Origin: Rhodoferax sp.
Lineage (GTDB): Bacteria; Pseudomonadota; Gammaproteobacteria; Burkholderiales; Burkholderiaceae_C
Direction of reading: 5' to 3'
DNA length: 64,000 nucleotides
Assembly (NCBI RefSeq): GCF_030646845.1
Contig: NZ_JAUSLE010000055.1
Span: 16,676 to 80,675 of the forward strand
In this document: in pieces, positions 43,206 to 51,984 of the stretch
Position numbering within the stretch: position 1 is the first letter of the stretch
Layout: each line of letters opens with the position of its first letter
Notes under the pieces: generated by a model
Database searches by the model: none
What the model was told of the DNA's origin: nothing
The model's input: the letters and a program-made list of their open reading frames with translations, nothing else
Made by a program: the position numbers and the translations under genes

Positions 43206-43667
43206 ATGAAACTGTTTCGTACCCTGATGACGCTGCTTTTCGCTGGCGTTATGTCTGTTTCGGCCATGGCGCAAGACCACGGCACCAAAGATGAAGCCAA
43301 GGTGATGGCAAATGCGGCGCTGGCGCATATCAAGAAGGTCGGCAATGACCAGGCTTTCAAGGATTTCACCTCCGACAAGGCCAACTGGACCAAGAAAGAC
43401 CTCTACGTCTTTTCCATGGAGATGAAAGGTGTTGTTTTGGCCCATGGCGCCAATGAAAAGCTGGTCGGAAAGAACCTGATTGAACTCAAGGATCAGAATG
43501 GCAAGGCATTCGCCCGTGAATTCATCGACGTGGGTTCCACCAAAGGCGAGGGCTGGGTGGACTACGACTGGGCACATCCCGTCACCAAAAAGGTGGAAGG
43601 CAAGACCAGCTATGTCAAGCGCATTCCCGGTTTTGATGGTTTTGTCGTCGTTGGGGTGTATCGCTAG
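43206..43667 (+). CDS. Secreted single-Cache-domain protein, copy 2
   Basis: A 153-residue paralogue of the preceding gene with the same signal peptide and domain plan. The differences cluster in likely pocket or surface positions (SMEMKGVV for SIDNKGAV; AREFIDVGSTKGEG for MRELVDVAMTKGEG). The duplication extends into the 5' coding sequence at DNA level, so it is a fairly young tandem duplication under divergence. Signal peptide cleavage after AMAQ is predicted. Confidence 0.82.
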   Translation: MKLFRTLMTLLFAGVMSVSAMAQDHGTKDEAKVMANAALAHIKKVGNDQAFKDFTSDKANWTKKDLYVFSMEMKGVVLAHGANEKLVGKNLIELKDQNGKAFAREFIDVGSTKGEGWVDYDWAHPVTKKVEGKTSYVKRIPGFDGFVVVGVYR

Positions 43668-43692
43668 TCAACGTTTTCCACTGTTGACTTGT

Positions 43693-43731
43693 GGTTGACC
43701 GGCTGCACTGCCCGGTGCCGGTCGGTCAACC
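43693..43731. promoter_or_regulatory. Inverted repeat ahead of the chemoreceptor gene
   Basis: Nine-base perfect arms GGTTGACCG (43693-43701) and CGGTCAACC (43723-43731) with a 21-base GC-rich loop. No T run follows, so it is less likely a terminator. It ends 21 bases before the MCP start and may be an operator or an RNA hairpin affecting translation. Confidence 0.5.
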
Positions 43732-43752
43732 GACTTCTCGAAAGAATTCCCC

Positions 43753-45312
43753 ATGAAACCTATCTTCGATCGCCTCTCCCTGATGGCCAAAGTGGCCTTG
43801 GCGCCAGCGCTGGTGATGTTGTGCCTGCTGATTGTCGCCTTGTACAGCCTGTGGACGTCGCAAGCGACGTCCCGGACACTGGATTTCCTGACGCAGCAGA
43901 GCCTGGTACACGTGACTCTGGTCGCGGAGGCGCAGGAGCGTACGGTCGCTACCAATGCGATGGTGATGCAAAGTGTCGCCTATGCCGGGGCCGGCCTCAA
44001 ACCGGACGTGATCAAGGCACTGGATCAAAAGATAGGCGGTGAACTGAAGGCGACCCAACAGCGCCTGGACCAACTGCGCGAGGTCTTGTCCAGTGATGCG
44101 GAAGCCGCTGCCAGGCTAACGCGGCTCGACGCCGAGTTCAAAAAATACACCAAAGCCGCCGTCGATACCCTCGATATGAAAGACGCCGATATCAGCACGG
44201 CCGCTGTCATGATGAGTGCGGCCGAAACTGCCTATGCTGAAACCCGTGGCTTGCTTGCTGAACTGTTCAAGCACGAGGTGCAGCTGGCGAATCGCCGTGG
44301 GGAAATTGCGACCGCCAGTCTGCGCACCGGCAACACCGCTACGATGACTCTGGCCGCCATTGCGCTGGCGATTGGCATGATTGCCACCTGGTTTATTGCG
44401 CGTCAGATCGTCCAGCCGCTTCAGGCTGCAGTCGGCATTGCCCGTGAGGTGGCGGACGGGAATCTGAGCCTGCGTGAGGTGCAAGCTGGTCGGGATGAGA
44501 CCGGGCAGGTGCTTCGCGCGCTGGGCGAGGTGGCGCAACGGTTGAATGGACTGATTGCCAATATCCGCAATGGTGCTGATCAAATTGACACCGCTGCCAG
44601 TGAAATTTCGATTGGCAACAATGACCTTGCCACCCGCACAGAGCAGACGGCGTCGGCCTTGCAGGCGACCTCGTCATCCGTCGCAGATTTGGCGAACACG
44701 ATCAGGCTCAACGCTGAAACGGCCATTCAGGCCAACAAACTCGCTTCGGAGGCTTCGCACGTGGCGCAGCAAGGCGGAAGCGATGTCGCCGAAGTGGTGA
44801 AGACCATGGATGCCATCAGCGTGCAGGCCAGGCGTATCAGCGAAATCATCGGCACCATTGATGGCATCGCTTTTCAAACCAATATCCTGGCGCTCAATGC
44901 AGCCGTGGAAGCGGCGCGCGCCGGGGAACAGGGCCGTGGCTTTGCGGTGGTGGCCAGCGAGGTGCGCAGCCTGGCCGGACGGTCGGCCGAAGCCGCCAAA
45001 GAGATTCGCGGTTTGATCGGCGCCTCTGTGGAGCAGGTGGAAGCCGGAACCGGCAAAGTTCATGCGGCGGGGGAGACCATGCGCCGAATCGTTGCGTCGA
45101 TCGAGCAGGTCAGCACCATGGTGGCCGAGATTTCCCGTGCCACGGCTGAACAGGCCGATGCTATCCATGGCGTGAACGAGGCAGTGACCGACATGGACAG
45201 AAATACGCAGCAAAATGCAGCGCTGGTGGAAGAGAGTGCTGCGGCTGCTGAGTCGCTCAGAGTGCAGGCTGCCGGTCTGGTGCAGGCTGTTTCTGTTTTT
45301 CACGTGGCCTGA
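43753..45312 (+). CDS. Methyl-accepting chemotaxis protein
   Basis: A 519-residue chemoreceptor. Membrane helices at about 13-33 and 192-213 enclose a helical periplasmic domain of about 155 residues (four-helix-bundle type). A HAMP domain (about 214-268) is followed by the signalling domain with the highly conserved tip [26 protein letters not shown] sequence near 375-396. No C-terminal pentapeptide for CheR is present. It follows the twin Cache proteins, which might act as soluble ligand partners. Confidence 0.93.
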   Translation: MKPIFDRLSLMAKVALAPALVMLCLLIVALYSLWTSQATSRTLDFLTQQSLVHVTLVAEAQERTVATNAMVMQSVAYAGAGLKPDVIKALDQKIGGELKATQQRLDQLREVLSSDAEAAARLTRLDAEFKKYTKAAVDTLDMKDADISTAAVMMSAAETAYAETRGLLAELFKHEVQLANRRGEIATASLRTGNTATMTLAAIALAIGMIATWFIARQIVQPLQAAVGIAREVADGNLSLREVQAGRDETGQVLRALGEVAQRLNGLIANIRNGADQIDTAASEISIGNNDLATRTEQTASALQATSSSVADLANTIRLNAETAIQANKLASEASHVAQQGGSDVAEVVKTMDAISVQARRISEIIGTIDGIAFQTNILALNAAVEAARAGEQGRGFAVVASEVRSLAGRSAEAAKEIRGLIGASVEQVEAGTGKVHAAGETMRRIVASIEQVSTMVAEISRATAEQADAIHGVNEAVTDMDRNTQQNAALVEESAAAAESLRVQAAGLVQAVSVFHVA

Positions 45313-45341
45313 GCCGTTCGCCTGCCAATGGCAGGCAGGCT

Positions 45342-46400
45342 TTACATCACGGTGGCCAGCGGCAAATTGACCAGCAGGTTTTGTGGCTTGAGTTTGACCA
45401 CGTTGTCAACATTCATTGTCAAGCCCAGGTAGACCGGTTTGCCGGCCACGTCGGCCCGCATCTCATTCGGGTTGACAAAGTCCAGCCGAAACAAGCTGAT
45501 CATTCGCTGCATGCGGTCCGGTGCAACCGGCCGCTCTTCGTAGAGATCATTCAACAGGGCGGTGGACTCGGTGTCCAGCCCGACATGCCAGCGCCATGCG
45601 GCGTCGTCAATCTTTTGCTCTGGCCTGATGGTGACGGTTACGCCCAGAAAGTGCCTGATCCATTTTTCGAGCACGCGCGCCAGGGCCTTCAGGCCGCTTC
45701 GGGCCCGGGTCATGTTGAACGTCAGGCCATGGCCGAGGTTCTGGGTCACCTCATGGGTCAGGTCGAGCAGCAGGTTATGACGTTCACTGGCTTGCCAGTA
45801 GCTGGAGGCGTTATCGGTGTTCAGAACCTCCAGCGTGACGGTGCGCATGGGGGCACTGCCTTGCGTCAACAGCCGGCCGATCTCGCCGAGCCCGCCCGTC
45901 TCGTTGTACATATCGATCACGTCGCGGTCGCCGGCCAGGATTTGTCCGTCCTGGACCGAGATGCGCTGGGCGCGGAACAGGATTTCTGCTGCCCGTGCTT
46001 CATAGGAATCGGTCGAATCGTCCAGTGCGTTGCGCAGGATGGCCTGCGCAATCAGGTCCAGGAACAGTGGAGGGATGTTGACGGCGCCGTTGCGAAACAG
46101 CTGCAGGTAGTAGCCTTCCAGGGTGCCTGCAGCCAGTAGCGCATCACGAAAAGCAAGGAACATCGTGTAGTTGTCCCGCGCATCCGCGTCCTGCATTGCA
46201 TCGAGCTCGACAAGCGGGATTGCCCGGGCGGGCGACGCGCACAGTGCTTCATGCAAGGCGGTTTCTGCGGCGCATGATTCAGGCACGAGCGACAGCTCGG
46301 GGCGCGCCAGAAACAGCCGCAGAAAGGCATCGGTGGGCACCAGCCAGCCGCGTGCATTGCGCGCAAGCGGGTCAAAGCCGCAGGAGGGCCAGAAGTTCAT
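45342..46400 (-). CDS. Conserved hypothetical protein (DUF6352-like)
   Basis: A 352-residue protein without signal peptide or membrane helices, starting MNFWPSCGFDPL. Mostly helical, with a conserved-looking central segment (EILFRAQRISVQDGQILAGDRDVIDMYNETGG, about 143-174, shown here in part) and a C-terminal beta-rich region (about 245-350). I associate it with DUF6352 from memory, with limited certainty. No function is known. It is convergent with the chemoreceptor. Confidence 0.6.
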   Translation of the reverse strand: MNFWPSCGFDPLARNARGWLVPTDAFLRLFLARPELSLVPESCAAETALHEALCASPARAIPLVELDAMQDADARDNYTMFLAFRDALLAAGTLEGYYLQLFRNGAVNIPPLFLDLIAQAILRNALDDSTDSYEARAAEILFRAQRISVQDGQILAGDRDVIDMYNETGGLGEIGRLLTQGSAPMRTVTLEVLNTDNASSYWQASERHNLLLDLTHEVTQNLGHGLTFNMTRARSGLKALARVLEKWIRHFLGVTVTIRPEQKIDDAAWRWHVGLDTESTALLNDLYEERPVAPDRMQRMISLFRLDFVNPNEMRADVAGKPVYLGLTMNVDNVVKLKPQNLLVNLPLATVM

Positions 46401-46418
46401 CAGGTCGTTGCTTCGTGG

Positions 46419-47393
46419 TTATGCGGGTGGAGGCGCCGGGATGAGCGGGTTGCGCCCGATCAACATCATCGTCTTGAGGCCCAGGAATGCGATCGCTGCC
46501 GAGGCAAGACCGAGGGCCGCTCCTCCAACAAACGGGGGCCATCCACCGCGCCGGACGACTTCAATCACTGCCCCGGCCAGTGCCGCCAGTGGAAAGGAAA
46601 ACGACCAGAATCCAATGGCAAACGGCACGCGTCCCCACCATTTGTAGCGGGCCATGACCGCCACGATGGGTCCCGCTGAAATGCCCAGGCCAACGATCAG
46701 GATATCTCCGGGCAACAGCGGCCAGATTGCTCCGGCCGCCAGAGTGGCGACCGACGCCGGCGCCAGTTCCAGGCCAATCGTGGGTCGCAAGCCTTCGGGC
46801 ATGCTGCCGTCGAACAGCCGGTTGAGTATGCGAACTTCGAGCAAGGCCCAACTGACCAACCCCATGCCGAACAGCAGCGCGGCCCATCCGGGGTAACCCA
46901 ATGTGCTCAATGCCATGCCGCCCACCAGGCCTCCCCCGACCGGAGGCACATAGAGCGCGGGCGTGACTGCGGCCACGGGCAGCGAGGTTGCGGTGAGGGT
47001 CGCAACAATGCGAATGGCAACCACCCCCTGCAGCGTCAACGCCACCAGGAGAAACAGCAACCAGCCGGGATGGCCGGCTTCCCCAAAGTACACAGTGCAC
47101 AACAGCAAGGACAGCGGAATCAGCGCCATCAATGAACTGATCAGCGGATGGCTGAAGTCTGCCGCAAAAGTGCGGCGATGGCGCAGGCACTTCGCGGCGT
47201 AGAGCAGCAAGAAAACGGTCAACAGGGCCACCGCTGACCAGGCGAGCGAAGATGCGACGGGCAATGCTATTGCCCAGCCGAATCCCTCGGCGCGGCGCCA
47301 GGCGCCAGCCAGGGCCAGCAGCCCCACCGGAATGGCAAAGAGGCCGACTGGGAAGCGGTCAAGCCAGGGGAAAAGCCTCATGGCGTCGGGCAC
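46419..47393 (-). CDS. SLAC1/TehA-family anion channel
   Basis: A 324-residue protein with about ten membrane helices of the tellurite-resistance/dicarboxylate (TDT) or SLAC1 family. Support: LFPWLDRFPVGLFAIPVGLLALAG-type start, GGMALSTLGYPGWAALLFG and RVPFAIGFWSFSFPLAAL. Members pass anions such as nitrate, chloride or tellurite. GTG at 47393 or ATG at 47381 could be the start. It lies close behind the DUF6172 gene on the same strand. Confidence 0.8.
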   Translation of the reverse strand: MPDAMRLFPWLDRFPVGLFAIPVGLLALAGAWRRAEGFGWAIALPVASSLAWSAVALLTVFLLLYAAKCLRHRRTFAADFSHPLISSLMALIPLSLLLCTVYFGEAGHPGWLLFLLVALTLQGVVAIRIVATLTATSLPVAAVTPALYVPPVGGGLVGGMALSTLGYPGWAALLFGMGLVSWALLEVRILNRLFDGSMPEGLRPTIGLELAPASVATLAAGAIWPLLPGDILIVGLGISAGPIVAVMARYKWWGRVPFAIGFWSFSFPLAALAGAVIEVVRRGGWPPFVGGAALGLASAAIAFLGLKTMMLIGRNPLIPAPPPA

Positions 47394-47399
47394 GGCAAG

Positions 47400-47723
47400 T
47401 TATGTCTGGGCCTGCTGATCACCATCCCCGGCGCCCGCAGGTTTGGCTGCGCGGTAGCCGTTCTTGGCGAGAATTTCGAGGTAAAACGCGTCGCCCCCGT
47501 CCTTGGCGACGGCGTCAATCAGACTGGTGATGGTCGCGAAATGGACAACCGTGGCGTTATCTTCGCTGGTGCCGAACTTGCAGTCAAAATCCCAGAAGTC
47601 CACGCCCTCGGGCAGCGGCACCCGTCTTTGCCTTTTGACGTACTTGCGGATCTCGTGCTTGGTCGCTTCCAGCACCCGATCACGGTTTTTGCCTTCGATG
47701 TTCAGTTTGAATGTCTTTTTCAC
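47400..47723 (-). CDS. DUF6172-family small protein
   Basis: A 107-residue soluble protein with KTFKLNIEGKNRDRVLEATKHEIRKY-type N-terminus and the conserved EGVDFWDFDCKFG (about 39-51). A Gln/Ala-rich tail follows residue 95. The GTG start (47723) is used. I recall this pattern as DUF6172; no function is established. Probably co-transcribed with the SLAC1-type channel gene. Confidence 0.65.
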   Translation of the reverse strand: MKKTFKLNIEGKNRDRVLEATKHEIRKYVKRQRRVPLPEGVDFWDFDCKFGTSEDNATVVHFATITSLIDAVAKDGGDAFYLEILAKNGYRAAKPAGAGDGDQQAQT

Positions 47724-47921
47724 GGTTGCCTTGTGTGTCGGTCGGGGATCACCCCCTGAAGGGGGTTCGCAAGCGCTCGATTATCCCCTGACCGGCTTCG
47801 GCGGGACCCGCCGGGGCTTACACCATGCGCTGCCCGTGGCGGGCCTGGCCGGTGTTCCGGTGTGAGGCAGATTAAACTGGGCGTCTTGGGGCAAGCCCCC
47901 ACATCCTCAAAGCACCTGTTC

Positions 47922-49169
47922 ATGCCATTTTCTTCACTGGGTTTGTCCCCCGCCCTTCAGCGCGCTGTCAGCGCCAAAGCCTATTCTGCACCCACGCCGA
48001 TCCAGGTGGCGGCCATTCCAGCTGCGCTGAGAGGGCAGGACGTGCTGGGCTCGGCACAAACCGGCTCCGGCAAGACGGCGGCATTCGCACTGCCGTTGCT
48101 GCAGCAACTGGAAAATCTTCCGCCTGAGAGCCCGCGGCGGGTTCGCGCGCTGATCCTGGTGCCCACGCGCGAGCTCAGCGCCCAGGTGGGCGAGGAGATT
48201 CGCACGCTGGCAGAGCACCTGCAGCGGTCGGTGAAGGTCTCCATTGTGTTTGGGGGCGTGTCCATCAATCCGCAGATGATGCGTCTGCGCGGCGGCACCG
48301 ACATTGTGGTTGCCACCCCCGGCCGTTTGCTGGACCTGATTGACCACAATGCCCTGGCGTTGGGGGGTGTCACGACGCTGGTGCTCGACGAAGCAGACCG
48401 TCTTTTCGACCTGGGTTTTGCCGAAGAACTCCGGCGCATCCTCTCGCTGTTGCCTGAGAAGCGCCAGAACCTGTTCTTTTCGGCCACGTTCCCCCCGGCG
48501 GTACAGGCTCTCGCACAGACCTTGCTGCGCGACCCGGTCCGGGTCGAGGTACTGCCCGAGCCGCAGGGCCAGCCTGACATCGTGCAGCAGGCCATTGCCG
48601 TGGACGCGGGTCGCCGCACCCAGTTATTGCGTCATCTGATCCAGCAAAATCACTGGAGCCGCGTGCTGGTTTTTGTTGCCACCAAGCACGCCGCGGAGAT
48701 GATTGCCGACAAATTGCGAAAAGCCCGAATCAATGCCGAGCCCTTTCACGGTGAGCTGAGTCAGGGCAAGCGCACGCAGGTCCTGGCCGATTTCAAGGCG
48801 TCACGCCTGAAAGTGGTGATCGCCACCGATGTGGCCGCCCGTGGCCTGGACATTGCCCAGTTGCCGGTCGTGGTGAACTACGACCTGCCGCGCTCGGCGG
48901 TTGACTACATTCACCGCATCGGCCGTACTGGCCGTGCCGGGGAGCGCGGTATCGCCGTGAGCTTCGTCAGTGCCGACACCGAAGCGCATTTCCGTCTGAT
49001 AGAGAAGCGTCAGAGCCTGGACTTGCCGCTCGAACGCATTGAGGGGTTCGAACCGTCGGAAACCGTTGCCGTAATCGCACCGTCGGTGGATAGCGCGGCC
49101 GGTGGCATCAAAGGCAAGCGCCCGAGCAAGAAGGACAAGCTCCGGGCGGCAGCAGCCCGGGGGCAATGA
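47922..49169 (+). CDS. DEAD-box RNA helicase (RhlE-like)
   Basis: A 415-residue ATP-dependent RNA helicase. Motifs in order: Q motif PTPIQ, motif I AQTGSGKT (about 42-49), PTRELSAQ, ATPGRLLD, DEAD (near 164), SAT, ATDVAARGLDIAQ and HRIGRTGRAG. It has a short basic C-terminal tail (GIKGKRPSKKDKLRAAAARG). The ATG at 47922 begins at the family start; the open frame continues a little upstream. Likely acts in ribosome assembly or RNA turnover. Confidence 0.92.
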   Translation: MPFSSLGLSPALQRAVSAKAYSAPTPIQVAAIPAALRGQDVLGSAQTGSGKTAAFALPLLQQLENLPPESPRRVRALILVPTRELSAQVGEEIRTLAEHLQRSVKVSIVFGGVSINPQMMRLRGGTDIVVATPGRLLDLIDHNALALGGVTTLVLDEADRLFDLGFAEELRRILSLLPEKRQNLFFSATFPPAVQALAQTLLRDPVRVEVLPEPQGQPDIVQQAIAVDAGRRTQLLRHLIQQNHWSRVLVFVATKHAAEMIADKLRKARINAEPFHGELSQGKRTQVLADFKASRLKVVIATDVAARGLDIAQLPVVVNYDLPRSAVDYIHRIGRTGRAGERGIAVSFVSADTEAHFRLIEKRQSLDLPLERIEGFEPSETVAVIAPSVDSAAGGIKGKRPSKKDKLRAAAARGQ

Positions 49170-49254
49170 CCCGCAGGTGACGCCCTGTCATGGAAATCCC
49201 GGATAAGCTGCGGCGCAAACGCATCTCAATCCGGTCGATTCACAGGAGATCTCC

Positions 49255-50019
49255 ATGACCCATCTATTCTCCCTCCAGGGCCGCACAGCGCTGATCACGG
49301 GCGGCTCGCGCGGCATTGGCCGCATGATTGCCGCTGGCTTTCTGGCGCAGGGCGCGCGCGTCTACATTTCGGCGCGCAAGGCCGCGGCCTGCGACCAGAC
49401 CGCGCAGGAGCTTTCCAGCATGGGCCACTGCATTTCGCTGCCCGGCGATGTGTCCACCGTGGAAGGCGCCAGGGCGCTGGCGGCGGCCTACACCGCGCAT
49501 GAGCCGCAACTGGACATCCTGGTGAACAATGCCGGCGCCGCCTGGGGTGCACCGTTCGATGAATTCCCCGAGAGCGGCTGGGACAAGGTTGTCGATCTGA
49601 ACTTGAAGACGCCTTTTTTCCTGACCCAGGCCCTGGCGGCCCCGCTGCGCATGGCGGCCCGGATACGACCGGCCAAGGTGATCAATATTGCGTCGATTGA
49701 TGGCCTGTCCGTCAACCCGCAGGAAACCTATTCCTACGCGGCCAGCAAAGCGGGTTTGATCCATTTGACGCGCCGCATGGCATTGCGCCTGATCCAGGAC
49801 AACATCGTCGTGACGGCGATCGCGCCCGGTGCCTTCGCATCGGAAATGAACCGTGATGCGCGTGACCATGCGCAAGAAGTGTCGGCTCGTGTCCCCGCCG
49901 GACGTGTCGGGGTGGACGAAGACATGGCCGGGGCCGCCATCTATCTGGCTTCGCGTGCGGGCGACTATGTGGTGGGCACCACGCTGGTGGTGGATGGCGG
50001 TGTGACGCTCACCCGCTAA
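49255..50019 (+). CDS. Short-chain dehydrogenase/reductase
   Basis: A 254-residue SDR enzyme. The NAD(P) site TGGSRGIG is at 15-22, NNAG near 89-92, catalytic Ser in NIASIDG (near 145) and the Tyr-x-x-x-Lys pair in YSYAASK (near 158-164). The C-terminus GTTLVVDGGVTLTR is typical of classical reductases. AGGAGA precedes the ATG. The family resemblance is to 3-oxoacyl or gluconate-type reductases; substrate not assigned. Confidence 0.9.
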   Translation: MTHLFSLQGRTALITGGSRGIGRMIAAGFLAQGARVYISARKAAACDQTAQELSSMGHCISLPGDVSTVEGARALAAAYTAHEPQLDILVNNAGAAWGAPFDEFPESGWDKVVDLNLKTPFFLTQALAAPLRMAARIRPAKVINIASIDGLSVNPQETYSYAASKAGLIHLTRRMALRLIQDNIVVTAIAPGAFASEMNRDARDHAQEVSARVPAGRVGVDEDMAGAAIYLASRAGDYVVGTTLVVDGGVTLTR

Positions 50020-50080
50020 GGGGTGTCAATGCACGCTCTGTGAGAGCCGCCTCAAGGCAGCGCACCGGGTGCGCGCGAAA

Positions 50081-50320
50081 TCAGTTCAGCAGAAATGCGC
50101 TGTCCTGGTCTTTCAGGTCTTGTGCATCAATGGCGGCATCAAAAGCGGCGCGGCTGGCCAGTGCTTCCTGGGTGTAGGGGATCAGAGGCTTGTCCAGCGG
50201 ACGCAGCTTGTGGCGACGCAGGCCGCGCAGTTGCAGAGACCGCTCCATGGTTTTCAAGACCAGCTCGGGCTCCATCATCAGGCTGAAGGGGTTGAGCGTG
50301 AGTGCAGTGTTATTCATCAT
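50081..50320 (-). CDS. Small hypothetical protein (79 residues)
   Basis: A 79-residue soluble protein beginning MMNNTALTLNPFSLMMEPE, with a basic middle (RGLRRHKLRPLDKPLIP) and an acidic end. Start at 50320 has GGAGAACC upstream. It is probably real: frame and codon use fit, and it sits alone between a convergent SDR gene and the dbpA gene. I do not recognise a family. Confidence 0.6.
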   Translation of the reverse strand: MMNNTALTLNPFSLMMEPELVLKTMERSLQLRGLRRHKLRPLDKPLIPYTQEALASRAAFDAAIDAQDLKDQDSAFLLN

Positions 50321-50449
50321 GGTTCTCCGGTGGTTCAAAGCGCCAGAGGGATACTTTGGCGCTTGAGAGAACTTTATCCGGCGGGCCGGGTTGCTGAAGT
50401 CGGCAAACGGCTGTAAACAGTGTAGGTGTTTCCCTGACACCGTGACCCG

Positions 50450-51874
50450 TTACAGGAGCCGCACTTTCACGCTCTTGCCCTTGACTTTTCCTGCATTGAG
50501 CTTTTGCATGGCCTCCAGCGCGATGTCACGGTTCACTGCCACAAAGGTGGTGAATTCGGTGACGTTGATCTTGCCGATCTGCTCCCGGGTGTAACCGGCG
50601 TCGGCAGTGAGTGCGCCCAGTACGTCGCCCGGGCGTATTTTTTCCTTGCGACCTCCCAGAATCTGCAGCGTCACCATGGGCGGCAGCAAGGGCCCCTGAC
50701 CGGTAGGGGTCAGCTCGTCCAGCTTGTGCCAGACCGAGGGACGGTTTTGATACTGTTCGATCTTGCCGACAAAACCCATTTCGTTCATGCTCGCCAGGCT
50801 CAGCGCCAGACCCGACTCGCCAGCGCGGCCGGTGCGGCCAATGCGGTGCACGTGCACCTCGGGGTCGGGCGTGATGTCCACATTGATCACGGCTTCCAAT
50901 TGCGTGATATCCAGACCGCGCGAGGCGACGTCGGTCGCCACCAGTACCGAGCAGCTGCGGTTGGAGAACTGCGCCAGCACCTGGTCGCGCTCGCGCTGCT
51001 CCAGCTCGCCATAGAGTGCGAGCGCGCTGAAGCCCTGCTCCTGCAGGTAAGTCACCAGATCCTTGCACTGCTGCTTGGTGTTGCAGAACGCCAGCGTGCT
51101 GACAGGGCGAAAGTGATTGAGCAACTGCGCCACTGTCGCGAATCGATTGTGGCGGGTCACCTCGTAAAAACGCTGCTCGATCAGATTCTCGGCGTGTTGC
51201 GCTTCCACCTTGATCTGCACCGGCGTGCGCATGAACTGTTGGGCGAGCTTTTCAATGCCTTCCGGATAGGTGGCCGAAAACAGCAGGGTCTGCCGCTCCT
51301 TCGGACATTGTTTGGTCACGGTGGCAATGTCGTCGAAAAAGCCCATGTCCAGCATGCGGTCGGCTTCGTCCAGCACCAGGGTGTTGAGGGCTTCGAGGTT
51401 CAAATACTCCCGCTCCAGATGGTCCATGATGCGGCCCGGCGTGCCGACTACGATATGCGCGCCCTGCTCAAGCGAAGCGCGCTGGCCGCGCAGCGCCACG
51501 CCGCCGCACAGGGTGACGACCTTGATGTTGTCCGTCGCGCGGGCCAATCGGCGAATCTCGATCGTCACCTGGTCGGCCAGTTCGCGCGTGGGACACAACA
51601 CCAGCGCCTGCACGGCGAAGCGGCGCGGGTTGAGGTTGGTGAGCAGGGCCAGGGCGAAGGCGGCGGTTTTCCCGCTGCCGGTCTTGGCCTGCGCAATCAG
51701 GTCTTTGCCGGCCAGGGCGATGGGCAGGCTGGCTGCCTGGATCGGCGTCATCTCGAGATAGCCGAGTTGCTCAAGGTTGGCCAGTGTTGCGGGGTTCAGG
51801 GCCAGGGACTCGAAGCGGGTGCTGGATGACGGTGTGGCGGTGGCGGTCGCCACCTTTGGTACGGTTGTGCTCAT
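50450..51874 (-). CDS. dbpA: ATP-dependent RNA helicase DbpA
   Basis: A 474-residue DEAD-box helicase. Core motifs AKTGSGKT, PTRELADQ, GTPGRIMD, DEAD, SAT and HRIGRTGRAGE are intact. The C-terminal 75 residues form the DbpA RNA-recognition domain (GRKEKIRPGDVLGAL, then GKINVTEFTTFVAV), which targets the enzyme to hairpin 92 of 23S rRNA during 50S assembly. The ATG at 51874 is preferred; a longer frame would extend toward the M48 gene. Confidence 0.95.
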   Translation of the reverse strand: MSTTVPKVATATATPSSSTRFESLALNPATLANLEQLGYLEMTPIQAASLPIALAGKDLIAQAKTGSGKTAAFALALLTNLNPRRFAVQALVLCPTRELADQVTIEIRRLARATDNIKVVTLCGGVALRGQRASLEQGAHIVVGTPGRIMDHLEREYLNLEALNTLVLDEADRMLDMGFFDDIATVTKQCPKERQTLLFSATYPEGIEKLAQQFMRTPVQIKVEAQHAENLIEQRFYEVTRHNRFATVAQLLNHFRPVSTLAFCNTKQQCKDLVTYLQEQGFSALALYGELEQRERDQVLAQFSNRSCSVLVATDVASRGLDITQLEAVINVDITPDPEVHVHRIGRTGRAGESGLALSLASMNEMGFVGKIEQYQNRPSVWHKLDELTPTGQGPLLPPMVTLQILGGRKEKIRPGDVLGALTADAGYTREQIGKINVTEFTTFVAVNRDIALEAMQKLNAGKVKGKSVKVRLL

Positions 51875-51984
51875 GGGTCGATTATCCGCAGTTGGCAGCA
51901 TTTGCTGATCCGCCGGACGATTCAACCGCATTTTGGGCAGAATGGCAGATGGCGCGAGCTCACCGCGTCCTTCTGGAGATTCCC

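Noticed and set aside
47749..47765. CCCCCT-GA-AGGGGG stem-loop before the DEAD-box gene
   Set aside because: Arms of six bases and no U-run; could arise by chance in GC-rich sequence.
50060..50074. Hairpin GCGCAC-CGG-GTGCGC between the SDR and the 79-residue gene
   Set aside because: Short stem with no U-run on either strand; not enough for a terminator call.
50504..51829. 441-codon plus-strand frame opposite dbpA
   Set aside because: Shadow frame. The minus strand carries all DEAD-box motifs.
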